Assembly: GCA_051879315.1 (NCBI GenBank)
Contig: JBJELW010000046.1
Location: 1-25,487 of the forward strand
Direction: 5' to 3'
DNA length: 25,487 nucleotides
Source: Roseburia_C sp051879315
GTDB taxonomy: Bacteria > Bacillota > Clostridia > Lachnospirales > Lachnospiraceae
A program made the position numbers and the translations under genes. Positions 1-7,508 of the stretch are shown here, piece after piece (position 1 is the stretch's first letter; every line of letters begins with the position of its first letter). The notes beneath the pieces were generated by a model. The model worked only from the letters and a program-made list of their open reading frames with translations. It did not search any database and was not told the origin of the DNA.

Positions 1-4
1 ATTT

Positions 5-39
5 GGCGGATACGCCACACCGAGAAAACGTGAGTTTTC
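5..39. repeat. Two adjacent short hairpins at the left edge
   Basis: Two small inverted repeats sit side by side. TGGCG/CGCCA (4-8 and 13-17) encloses GATA, and GAAAAC/GTTTTC (24-29 and 34-39) encloses GTGA. Neither is followed by a clear T-tract on either strand, so I do not call a terminator. They lie just downstream of the small membrane-peptide gene on the minus strand. They could be an untranslated structure, part of a dispersed repeat, or chance. The region is cut by the window edge. Confidence 0.3.
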
Positions 40-62
40 GAGGTTGGCTCTGAACAGATAAT

Positions 63-206
63 CTACTTCTCGCAGCAAAACAGATTATATCCGATCAAAA
101 GCAACAGTATGCTGATAATCACTCCCAGCACATCACTGGGCAAAAGCAGCATGATCAGCATTCCGATTCCAATCAAAAAAAACACGAATCCCCAAAGTCT
201 CTTCAT
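63..206 (-). CDS. Small hydrophobic membrane protein, 47 aa
   Basis: A short reading frame starts with ATG at 206 (MKRLWGFVFFLIGIGM...) and ends with TAG at 63-65. The peptide has a basic N-terminus (MKR), then two hydrophobic stretches (about residues 5-22 and 25-44) separated by a PSD turn. It ends with two cysteines and a charged EK tail, so it looks like a two-helix hairpin membrane peptide. A weak ribosome site (GGTGG) lies directly upstream. It follows gerW on the same strand, separated by a hairpin. I do not recognise a named family and cannot assign a function. Amino-acid composition and start context favour a real gene over chance, but the length makes this uncertain. Confidence 0.6.
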   Translation of the reverse strand: MKRLWGFVFFLIGIGMLIMLLLPSDVLGVIISILLLLIGYNLFCCEK

Positions 207-218
207 ATCCCACCACAC

Positions 219-248
219 AAAAAAGACATATACTACTTTTAGTATATG
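219..248 (-). terminator. Hairpin with T-tract after gerW
   Basis: A perfect 9-bp inverted repeat, CATATACTA / TAGTATATG (227-235 and 240-248), has a 4-nt loop. On the minus strand it is followed by TCTTTTTT. It lies 27 bp past the gerW stop codon, so a rho-independent terminator for the Nudix-to-gerW operon is the simplest reading. The stem is AT-rich and therefore weak. The downstream small gene would need read-through or its own promoter. Confidence 0.55.
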
Positions 249-275
249 CCTATTTCTGTCTCTGGTATTCTTAAA

Positions 276-710
276 CTATTTCACTGCGTCATTGAGTATG
301 TCATTCATCTCGTTCTCAGCCTGCTTTTTTTCGTCTTCATTCAACTGATCTGTGGCGGCGGATTCCTCTTTTTTATCTTTAGAAGTAAACTTCTCCACAA
401 AATCAGGCACCATATCCAAAATCTTGGTAACACTATCCTGATTCTTAATATTCACAAGCTTTGTGGTTCCATTTTGAATCACTAACACTGCGCTGGGCGT
501 GATTTTTCCGCCCATACCACCGGCTCCGTTATTCTTATTATCCTGGATAAATGCTCCCGCACCAACGCCAAAGGATACATCCACCAACGGGAGAATAATG
601 GTGTCCCCGATATGAACTGCATCTCCCACCACGGTTTTTGTGGTGATAAAGCTGTCCATTCCCTTAAAAAGTGATTCTACCGTATTACGAAATGTGTTAT
701 TCTCTGTCAT
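276..710 (-). CDS. gerW: GerW family sporulation protein (YtfJ-like)
   Basis: This 144-aa protein matches the GerW/YtfJ family of spore-formers. In Bacillus the homologue is made in the forespore and is needed for normal germination. Features seen: N-terminal helix (NTFRNTVESLFKGMDSF), the family core around VVGDAVHIGDTIILPLVDVSFGVG, and a glycine-rich segment (GAGGMGG). The C-terminus is a charged acidic/lysine-rich tail from about residue 110 with low complexity. The ATG at 710 is chosen because AAGGAGG lies 5 nt upstream; a TTG five codons earlier has no ribosome site. It sits 15 bp after the DUF2953 gene, the same pairing as ytfI-ytfJ in Bacillus. A hairpin terminator follows. Confidence 0.9.
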   Translation of the reverse strand: MTENNTFRNTVESLFKGMDSFITTKTVVGDAVHIGDTIILPLVDVSFGVGAGAFIQDNKNNGAGGMGGKITPSAVLVIQNGTTKLVNIKNQDSVTKILDMVPDFVEKFTSKDKKEESAATDQLNEDEKKQAENEMNDILNDAVK

Positions 711-725
711 AAAAGCCTCCTTCAA

Positions 726-1652
726 TTATTTAATGAATCTTTTTAGTAATCTTTTGATGTTTTGATTTTTATATAACCGAATCAGACTGCCCAATATGTG
801 ACAGGCCTGAATACGACCTCTGATATCAAATGTACCTTTTACATATATCTTTTTAGAATTAAAATCCGGCTGAATAACTATCCCGGATCCAAAGAGAAAA
901 GGCATCAGGCTAAGCACTGCAAGGATCTGTCCGGTTAAAGCCGGATCCTCAGTCCCAAAATTCATATCTGCCCGGACCTTTTTCGGACCGTATCGTTTCA
1001 GGAGCGAGATCAATTCTCCCCATATGAGCTTTACTGCCTGCCGGTTGTTCTCATCCCCTAAAATTGTACCCAGATCTTTACTTTTTCTATGCAGACCTTT
1101 CTTCAAACGTCTGACCTTGTCAGGCAGGGAACGAATAAAACTCCAAATACTCCTGACCTTGGAAAACAGCTTTCTTTTTGGAGATTCTGACAGATTTTCG
1201 TCCACATCTTCCACCGGAACATATTCATTCTCCGATACAGTTCCCCTGTATTCTTCTATATTCTGTGAAAAATCATTTTCTCTATCCTGCGTAAGCTCCT
1301 GCAGATGATCCGGCTCCAGATCAGAATCTTTCTGTGCCGTTTGTTCCTTCCGGGCCTTGTATCGTTTCCTATTCCGTTCTTTTTCCGGACTTCTCCAGAT
1401 AGGAATTCCAAAAATTCGGAAGCACATCTGTGGCTCCATCACCCCATCCAGCAAAAAAGAAAATCTTACTACACACAACAGCCAGCATACCCGCAGGCTG
1501 ATTCTGCGGTGTTCCATATCGGGAATGTCTCCTGTCAGCCGGTACCGCAGTGGATAGAACAACGCCAACAGGACCAAAACAAGTATAAGTCCCAACAGAG
1601 TCAGCAGCACTATCCCAATAATTTTTAGTATCAGCAAAAGAATTGCCACCAT
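726..1652 (-). CDS. DUF2953 membrane-anchored protein (YtfI-like)
   Basis: A 308-aa protein. It starts with a strong transmembrane segment (about residues 3-32, rich in Leu/Ile/Val), followed by the pattern FYPLRYRL typical of DUF2953 proteins. A charged, acidic and lysine-rich linker occupies about residues 93-165. The C-terminal part (about 195-308) contains the recognisable GPKKVRADMNFGTEDPALTG stretch. The family is found beside gerW/ytfJ in spore-formers, as here, but its biochemical role is unknown; a sporulation link is inferred from context. The ATG at 1652 has GAGGAAA upstream and is 2 bp past the stop of the preceding gene, so coupling is likely. Confidence 0.8.
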   Translation of the reverse strand: MVAILLLILKIIGIVLLTLLGLILVLVLLALFYPLRYRLTGDIPDMEHRRISLRVCWLLCVVRFSFLLDGVMEPQMCFRIFGIPIWRSPEKERNRKRYKARKEQTAQKDSDLEPDHLQELTQDRENDFSQNIEEYRGTVSENEYVPVEDVDENLSESPKRKLFSKVRSIWSFIRSLPDKVRRLKKGLHRKSKDLGTILGDENNRQAVKLIWGELISLLKRYGPKKVRADMNFGTEDPALTGQILAVLSLMPFLFGSGIVIQPDFNSKKIYVKGTFDIRGRIQACHILGSLIRLYKNQNIKRLLKRFIK

Positions 1653-1654
1653 AT

Positions 1655-1975
1655 TTATGTTTCCTCTTGACTTAAGATATAACTTCTCACATCAAAAGAC
1701 CCTGTCTTATGATATACTTCATCTAAAATATCTGCCGCCATCTGCATGGCATTTTCCCGTCCCTTTTCCATCCCGATGATAAAGAGTGTTCGTTTAGGAT
1801 ATGCCTTCTGCAGCAATTCAACCGCAGGTATGATATCCAGTAGATTCTCACTGTTTGAGGGAAATGCCACCAAATAAATATCCACAGTTCCCGCCCGGTG
1901 TTCAATCTTCCACCGTAGCCTGTCAGCCTTTTTCCTAATTGACTCCCCCACATATAACTTACCATACCAACGCAT
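1655..1975 (-). CDS. Conserved-looking hypothetical protein, 106 aa
   Basis: I do not recognise a named family. The protein begins MRWYGKLYVGESIRKKADRL and has alternating hydrophobic and amphipathic segments. DIYLVAFPSN and RTLFIIGMEKG resemble beta strands, each followed by a helix (LLDIIPAVELLQKAY; NAMQMAADILDEVYHKTG), suggesting a small soluble alpha/beta fold. There is no signal peptide or membrane helix. The start at 1975 is chosen because AGAGGTG lies 6 nt upstream. It sits between the Nudix hydrolase and the DUF2953/gerW pair with gaps of 20 and 2 bp, so it belongs to the same operon. No function is proposed. Confidence 0.75.
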   Translation of the reverse strand: MRWYGKLYVGESIRKKADRLRWKIEHRAGTVDIYLVAFPSNSENLLDIIPAVELLQKAYPKRTLFIIGMEKGRENAMQMAADILDEVYHKTGSFDVRSYILSQEET

Positions 1976-1995
1976 TATACACCTCTGCAAATCAG

Positions 1996-2448
1996 CTATC
2001 TGTACTTGTGTATTCCCCAGAGATTGTTCTTCTTCAACTCCAGGTATTCATTGTATGCTTTCTCCAAAATCTGCTTTTCATTGGAAAATTTTAACAGATG
2101 CACTGCCTCATGGTACTTGTAATAACCGGAATCCACAAAGAATTCTTCCTTTTGGGGTTTGCTATAATAGCTGTCCGCCATCATCAGGTACCAGTGCACC
2201 TGCTTTTCCACCGTATCCTCCGGCACCGTAAAGGAGTATTGACTTTTACCGATATACTTCATGATGGAAGCATCCACTCCGGTTTCTTCTTTTACCTCTC
2301 TTATGGCCGTATCCTGAAATTTCTCTCCCGGTTCCACCGTTCCTTTGGGTAATACCCAGCCTTCGTACTTCTTCCTGTAATTTTTATATAGCACCAAAAT
2401 CTTGCCTCGAAAAATTACCACACCGCCACAGCTCGTTGCCTCGATCAT
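1996..2448 (-). CDS. Nudix hydrolase
   Basis: A 150-aa Nudix protein expected to cleave nucleoside diphosphates linked to another group. The Nudix box (Gx5Ex7REUxEExGU) is complete at residues 36-58: it opens with GTVEPGE and closes with REVKEETGV, giving the metal-binding glutamates. The segment before it (GWVLPKG) is typical of MutT/Ap4A-hydrolase-like members, so Ap4A or a similar dinucleotide is possible, but the substrate cannot be read from sequence. The ATG at 2448 follows AGGAGGT by 5 nt. It is the first gene of an operon running through gerW, with a sigma-A-like promoter 43 bp upstream. Confidence 0.88.
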   Translation of the reverse strand: MIEATSCGGVVIFRGKILVLYKNYRKKYEGWVLPKGTVEPGEKFQDTAIREVKEETGVDASIMKYIGKSQYSFTVPEDTVEKQVHWYLMMADSYYSKPQKEEFFVDSGYYKYHEAVHLLKFSNEKQILEKAYNEYLELKKNNLWGIHKYR

Positions 2449-2490
2449 TGCATACCTCCTGATGTGTGGTTCCCACATAAACTAACTTCT

Positions 2491-2519
2491 AGTATACCCT
2501 TTTTTCAGCCTGTATGCAA
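2491..2519 (-). promoter_or_regulatory. Sigma-A-like promoter for the Nudix-gerW operon
   Basis: On the minus strand TTGCAT (2514-2519) and TATACT (2491-2496) are separated by 17 bp. They lie between the PBP gene stop and the Nudix start, with about 35 nt of leader before the ribosome site. The -10 matches at five of six positions and the -35 keeps TTG. This is prediction only. Confidence 0.6.
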
Positions 2520-2553
2520 TAAATTCTTAATCGGACAGCAATAATTACCATGT

Positions 2554-4026
2554 CTATTGGTAATATGCGTCCAAAATTTTCTTTGCTGCGGGGACAGCCA
2601 CCGTACTACCTGCTCCGGCCCCCTCTGCGATCACCACAACCGCTATATCTTCCTTTCCGGTCTGATGCGCAAATCCCACAAACCAGGAATGGCTTGCCCC
2701 TTTAGTGGAGCCATACTCTGCAGAACCTGTTTTACCATAGGCTTGATAAGAAGCTCCTCCCAATGCAGATGCCGTACCCTCCTCAGTCACGGCAGACATA
2801 TATTCCTTTAACGAAGAAGCCTCCTGGCTGGAAATCAATGTCCTCACTTCTGTGGGTGAAAATCTTTTTACCACCACACCGTTATTGTTTTCCGTGTGAT
2901 CCACCACATAAGGTTTCATCAAAACCCCGTCATTGGCAATTGCACTGGTAATCATCAGCATATGAAGCGGTGTCACCAGGGTTTCCCCCTGTCCAATGGC
3001 TGTCTCCATCACCATGGAAGCACTGCTGGTGTTGTCTGCCGAAAAGGTGCTGACACTGCTCTCAAAATCCACTGGAAGTTTCTGCCCGAACAGCAGATCT
3101 TTACACAGACTGTTCATCTGATCCATATCTAGCGACAGACCAATATTTGCGTAGGAAGCGTTGCAGGAGTGGGCGAAAGAATCCAACAAACTCTCTTCCC
3201 CGTGAGCCTTATTGTTATAGCAATGAATCGTGGCTCCGGACGAAGTAAAACTGCCGTTGCAGTCAAACATATACTGATTATAATCTGGATTTTCCCTCAT
3301 ATATTCCAGAGTGGTGATGATCTTAAATGTTGATCCCGGAGGATACAATCCCTGGGTTCCCCGGTTCAACAGCACACTGCTGTTACTGTTTACAATGGAA
3401 TCCCAATTTTCCGCAATGGTATTGGGGTCATAATCCGGCTTAGATACCATTGCAAGGATCTTTCCTGTAGCCGGCTCCATCACAATCACTGCCCCATCGT
3501 AACCGCCCAGCGCCTGATAAGCAGTTTCCTGCAGTGTAGAATCCAAAGTAGTCACCACATTGTCGCCTTCATTCTTTTCACCTCGAAGTTCCTGAACAAT
3601 CCTCTCTCCGATAAAAGCATGGGATCTTAAAAGGTTAAAATTCATGGCCGATTCGATGCCGGACTTACCGTTGCTGGAATATCCCACCACATGAGCATAC
3701 AATTTCCCGTATGGATAGCTGCGGTATTCTGTTCCATCAGAAGTCTGCACAGTTTCTGCCAGGACCTTGTCATCTGCAGATAAAATCTTTCCCCGGATGA
3801 CATACTCTGAAAAACTGTCCTGTCTGGAATTATAGGGACTATTGATAAAATCCTCACTTTTTACCGCCATGAAATAAACAATATAGCACATCATGGCCAG
3901 AAACATCAGCAAAAAGATATATGTGATCACCACAAACTCTTTATTCTTCGTTGAGGTCTTCGACTTCTGTGTCAAAGGCAGTTTTTTTGCTTGTGATTTT
4001 CTTTTGTTTTGGTTGTTTTCCTTCAT
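2554..4026 (-). CDS. Class B penicillin-binding protein (transpeptidase), SEDS partner
   Basis: A 490-aa class B PBP that crosslinks peptidoglycan peptides outside the membrane. A Lys-rich cytoplasmic tail (residues 1-30) precedes one transmembrane helix (about 31-55). The RGxI pedestal motif follows (VIRGKIL, about 77), then the transpeptidase domain with all three active-site motifs: STFK (nucleophile S232, K235), SCN (287-289) and KTG (432-434). The short pre-domain and the SEDS neighbour resemble PbpA/RodA-type pairs of Gram-positives. The start at 4026 is chosen for AAGGAGAG 7 nt upstream. This start lies inside the SEDS gene, giving an 86-bp overlap; a later start would cut into the membrane helix. 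Whether it serves division, elongation or sporulation is not visible. Confidence 0.92.
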   Translation of the reverse strand: MKENNQNKRKSQAKKLPLTQKSKTSTKNKEFVVITYIFLLMFLAMMCYIVYFMAVKSEDFINSPYNSRQDSFSEYVIRGKILSADDKVLAETVQTSDGTEYRSYPYGKLYAHVVGYSSNGKSGIESAMNFNLLRSHAFIGERIVQELRGEKNEGDNVVTTLDSTLQETAYQALGGYDGAVIVMEPATGKILAMVSKPDYDPNTIAENWDSIVNSNSSVLLNRGTQGLYPPGSTFKIITTLEYMRENPDYNQYMFDCNGSFTSSGATIHCYNNKAHGEESLLDSFAHSCNASYANIGLSLDMDQMNSLCKDLLFGQKLPVDFESSVSTFSADNTSSASMVMETAIGQGETLVTPLHMLMITSAIANDGVLMKPYVVDHTENNNGVVVKRFSPTEVRTLISSQEASSLKEYMSAVTEEGTASALGGASYQAYGKTGSAEYGSTKGASHSWFVGFAHQTGKEDIAVVVIAEGAGAGSTVAVPAAKKILDAYYQ

Positions 4027-5338
4027 GCTGTAACTCTCCTTCATCCTCACGCAGGATGTACAATCCCTGAATAATTCCAAATATGATCAGCGTGCTGAGC
4101 AGGGAACTTCCCCCGTAGCTTACCAGAGGAAGTGTCACACCGGTGGATGGAATAAACTTTGTCACTCCTCCCAACGTGAGAAACACCTGTATTCCGTACA
4201 CGGTTCCCAATCCCAGTGCCACCAGTTTATAAAATCTGTCTTTCAGCTGCATGGCAATATTAAAAAACATCAAGAAGCAGCTGACGCAGACCAGAATCAG
4301 ACATAGTGCAAAGATTACTCCCATCTCCTCTGCAATGGCCGAAAACACGAAGTCCTGTACCACCTTAGGGATCTTATTCGGGGATCCCTGATACAATCCC
4401 ATTCCAAAGAAACCTCCGGTACCGATGGCAAACAGCGACTGACAAATCTGATACCCCTCATTGTCTATCACTGCAAGAGGCGCCTTCCATGCCAACACCC
4501 TGGTCTGTACATGAGAAAACAGCTTGTAGGCAATCACGGAAGCCACACACCCGGCCGCAAGCCCTGCCAAAAAATAAGATAAACGTTTCGTTGCTACATA
4601 AATCATGGACAGATATGCCACAAAAAATATCAGAGCACTTCCCAGATCCTTAGACAGTACCAGAATCAGTACGTGGGCTGCCGCCATCACAGTGGTGAGC
4701 ACCACCTGAGGAAACTCGGTGGAGTGATAAAACATGGCCGCCACATAAAACACAAACAGGATTTTAATGAATTCTGATGGCTGAATGGTGATTCCCGCAA
4801 TAGTAAATGAAATCTTTGCACCATAGCTGGTGGAACCGGCGATCCAAACCACCGCCAGAACCAGAATTCCAATCACTCCATACAACCAGGTAAGCTTTCG
4901 GAAAAAACGCATCTTACGGATCATGACCGGAATGACCAGACAGATCACCCCGGATACAGCCGCAATCATAAACTGTTTGATAGCCCTCGCAGAATCAATA
5001 CGGGTCAGTATCACAAAACCGATCATCAGCAACATGCACATATTGTTGGAGAGCAGGCGGGAAGCCTGGGGATAAAACAGACGATAACAGTTTTGAATCA
5101 CCACAAAGAGAACAATTTCCGCCACATATAAAACCAAAAGGCTCATCTCTCTCGTCACCGCAAAAATCACCACATTGGCCAGAAAATGAGTGGTATATAA
5201 AATACGGCTCTGCCTACGGAATCGTTTTTCCTGTTTCTTTTTATCATTTCCGCGAAAAACCGCAAAACACTCATATGTATAGATTGCGAACAAAATGATC
5301 ATGATATATTTTGCCAATTCTACAATTATCTGAACCAT
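3941..5338 (-). CDS. SEDS family peptidoglycan glycosyltransferase (FtsW/RodA/SpoVE-like)
   Basis: A 465-aa polytopic membrane protein that polymerises lipid II into glycan strands together with a class B PBP. Family signatures seen: QPSEF (about 186-190), KDLGSALI (230-237), VVQDFVFSAIAEE with the presumed catalytic Asp at D329, and GVTLPLVSYGGSS (about 400-412). It is longer than Bacillus FtsW/RodA because of extra N-terminal helices (about residues 1-140) and a soluble Lys/Glu-rich tail after residue 430. This size resembles the long RodA type seen in actinobacteria. The ATG at 5338 has AGAGG 6 nt upstream. The tail overlaps the downstream PBP gene by 86 bp in another frame. FtsW versus RodA assignment is not safe from sequence. 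Confidence 0.92.
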   Translation of the reverse strand: MVQIIVELAKYIMIILFAIYTYECFAVFRGNDKKKQEKRFRRQSRILYTTHFLANVVIFAVTREMSLLVLYVAEIVLFVVIQNCYRLFYPQASRLLSNNMCMLLMIGFVILTRIDSARAIKQFMIAAVSGVICLVIPVMIRKMRFFRKLTWLYGVIGILVLAVVWIAGSTSYGAKISFTIAGITIQPSEFIKILFVFYVAAMFYHSTEFPQVVLTTVMAAAHVLILVLSKDLGSALIFFVAYLSMIYVATKRLSYFLAGLAAGCVASVIAYKLFSHVQTRVLAWKAPLAVIDNEGYQICQSLFAIGTGGFFGMGLYQGSPNKIPKVVQDFVFSAIAEEMGVIFALCLILVCVSCFLMFFNIAMQLKDRFYKLVALGLGTVYGIQVFLTLGGVTKFIPSTGVTLPLVSYGGSSLLSTLIIFGIIQGLYILREDEGELQHEGKQPKQKKITSKKTAFDTEVEDLNEE

Positions 5339-5351
5339 ACAAAACCTCTCA

Positions 5352-7496
5352 TTACTCTACTCCTCTTTTCCAGTGACCGTTAGTATAGTTTTCCAAAAAC
5401 GGTCCGGTTTCCTGAAAAAGAAGTTTCAACACACGCTCTGTCTCCGCTTCTGTCTCCACAGTAAAACACAAACGATACCCTGCACACCCTAACTGCCTGA
5501 GCTGTTCCCTTTCCTTAAACAGACAAAGCGGGGTGGAATTATACAGGACATTATAGCATTCCCCACAGACATTCCGTACCGGAAACGACACATGATAGCG
5601 GTCTGTCAGGGTGGTCAGCTGCATCTTCCTGTCACATCCTGCAGTGTTTTTGTGCACACACTGTGCCGAAACCATCAGTGGAGACCGACCGTAGATCGTC
5701 ATCTCGGAGTAGCGGTTATCCCGCCGTAGAATCTCCTTTTTGTTCAGTTCCAAAGGAATGGTATCCTGCCGGATTCCATGCTCATAAAACCATGCAGATG
5801 CGCGATTGGAATAAGTGTAAAGTCTGCTTTCCCCTATCAGATGCTTTTCAGTATTGTGGTATAAAGTAAGAAAAGAAAGCTCATCCAGACTGCATACCAC
5901 ATATCCATCCAGTTCTATTTTCTCAAGTTCTTTCCAAACGGATTCATAAAAGTTCCTGGTAGTACTGCGAAATACGGCAGGCAGAATAAAATATGCCAGT
6001 TTGCCCCGCTGATGCACTTTTTCCGTATCCGCTGACAACTGTATCAAAAGCTCTCTTCTGTCATACAGCGAACTATCCAGATACACTGCGGAAATCTCCG
6101 GGCAATCCAGCACAGGTTGCAGCTGCTGACGTTGTTCCACGGAAGCGGAAAAGCCGGGAACCATTGAAGAATTCTCCCGGACACATGCCTCAGGCTCCGG
6201 TTCAGGTGGACATACATGTCTGTGATAAGATGCCAGTATTTTTTCCTGCAAAGTTTCCAGAGCATCTCGGCGCAGCTGGTTTAACTGTTTTACAGGCAGA
6301 AAAATATCCGGCTCCGCTTCCACTGTAAGTTCCTCAAAAACAAAAGGCGTATTTCCTGTTTTTTTCATTTTCCCGCTGATGGTTTCTCCTGTCATAGGCT
6401 GACTCAGAGCCTGCTGTACCTTGTCTCCCTCCACTGTCACACTATAAGAATCCTTCCATACCATAAGCTTAGCAGAAAAATGTTTGTTTAGTATTAATTT
6501 TCCATAAATTTTTTCTTGTAATTGTCCAGCCACATACTGTTCCCGGATCCGGGTTATCTCCGGAGTTTCCCGTTTGCTGTGGCTGGCAGAATTTCCGGAA
6601 AGCATGGAAGTATCATTGTGGGCAAAATAATAGCCCCGGGTAAATCCGCTGCGGTTTCCCAAATCCTCTAAAGTTTTAAGATCCTTTGCATCCACAGCCC
6701 TGCGGCTGCCGTCCAGATAGGAATCCATGTATTTCCGGTAGATGCTTACCACACCGGCTGCGTACTCCGGACTTTTCATTCTACCCTCAATTTTAAAAGA
6801 ATATACCCCGTTATCTGCCAGTTCATACAAAAACGGCAGCGTACATAAATCCTTCAAACTTAAAATGGGCGTCTCTTTCCCGCCGTTTACCTGATAAGAA
6901 AGCCGACAGGGCTGGGCACACCTGCCCCGGTTGCCACTGCGTCCCCCCAGCATGCTGCTCATGAGACACTGCCCGGAATAGCAGTAACACAGAGCTCCAT
7001 GGACAAAACTTTCTATCTCCACATCCACCGTTTCATGCAGCTGCCGGATTTCTTTCAGCGACATCTCCCGGGCGGTAACCACCCGGCTGATTCCGGCCTG
7101 CTTTAACAACATGGCTCCTGATGCATCCGTTACTGTCATCTGGGTACTGCTGTGAATGGGAAGATTCGGAAAATGTTTGGAAATAAAATCCGCCACTCCC
7201 AGATCCTGCACGATGACACCGTCAATGCCCGCCTCATAAAATGGACACAGGTAATCATAGAGCTGCGATTCCAGCTCCTTTTCCTTTAAAAGTGTGTTCA
7301 CTGCCAATATAATTTTTCTGCCATGGATGTGGCCGTATGCAATTCCTTCCAGCAGTTCCTCTTCTGTAAAATTATTTGCATAGGCTCTGGCTCCAAACAA
7401 AGTGCCCCCCAGATAAACTGCATCGGCTCCTGCACAGATGACAGCCTTTAAGGTCTCCAGTGAGCCCGCCGGCGCCAACAATTCTAAACTCTGCAT
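5352..7496 (-). CDS. U32 family protein with DUF3656-like C-terminal region (RlhA/TrhP-like)
   Basis: A 714-aa U32 protein. The N-terminal half begins LELLAPAGSLETLKAVICAGADAVYLGG, a TIM-barrel-like start shared by the family. The signature FVHGALCYCYSGQC...GRSGNRGRCAQPC spans about residues 165-197; its cysteines (C170, C177, C193, C197) are in the region that binds an iron-sulfur cluster in studied members. Once called collagenase-like peptidases, several U32 proteins are now known as RNA hydroxylation enzymes (TrhP on tRNA, RlhA on 23S rRNA). The long C-terminal extension fits the RlhA type, but which RNA is modified here is inference. The ATG at 7496 has GAGG 9 nt upstream, 12 bp after the zapA stop. 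It lies between cell-division genes, probably by operon packing. Confidence 0.85.
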   Translation of the reverse strand: MQSLELLAPAGSLETLKAVICAGADAVYLGGTLFGARAYANNFTEEELLEGIAYGHIHGRKIILAVNTLLKEKELESQLYDYLCPFYEAGIDGVIVQDLGVADFISKHFPNLPIHSSTQMTVTDASGAMLLKQAGISRVVTAREMSLKEIRQLHETVDVEIESFVHGALCYCYSGQCLMSSMLGGRSGNRGRCAQPCRLSYQVNGGKETPILSLKDLCTLPFLYELADNGVYSFKIEGRMKSPEYAAGVVSIYRKYMDSYLDGSRRAVDAKDLKTLEDLGNRSGFTRGYYFAHNDTSMLSGNSASHSKRETPEITRIREQYVAGQLQEKIYGKLILNKHFSAKLMVWKDSYSVTVEGDKVQQALSQPMTGETISGKMKKTGNTPFVFEELTVEAEPDIFLPVKQLNQLRRDALETLQEKILASYHRHVCPPEPEPEACVRENSSMVPGFSASVEQRQQLQPVLDCPEISAVYLDSSLYDRRELLIQLSADTEKVHQRGKLAYFILPAVFRSTTRNFYESVWKELEKIELDGYVVCSLDELSFLTLYHNTEKHLIGESRLYTYSNRASAWFYEHGIRQDTIPLELNKKEILRRDNRYSEMTIYGRSPLMVSAQCVHKNTAGCDRKMQLTTLTDRYHVSFPVRNVCGECYNVLYNSTPLCLFKEREQLRQLGCAGYRLCFTVETEAETERVLKLLFQETGPFLENYTNGHWKRGVE

Positions 7497-7508
7497 AAAT
7501 TACTGCCT

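Noticed and set aside
2545..2563. TTACCA/TGGTAA inverted repeat at the PBP stop codon as a terminator
   Set aside because: The stem is only 6 bp and includes the stop codon, and no T-tract follows on the minus strand.
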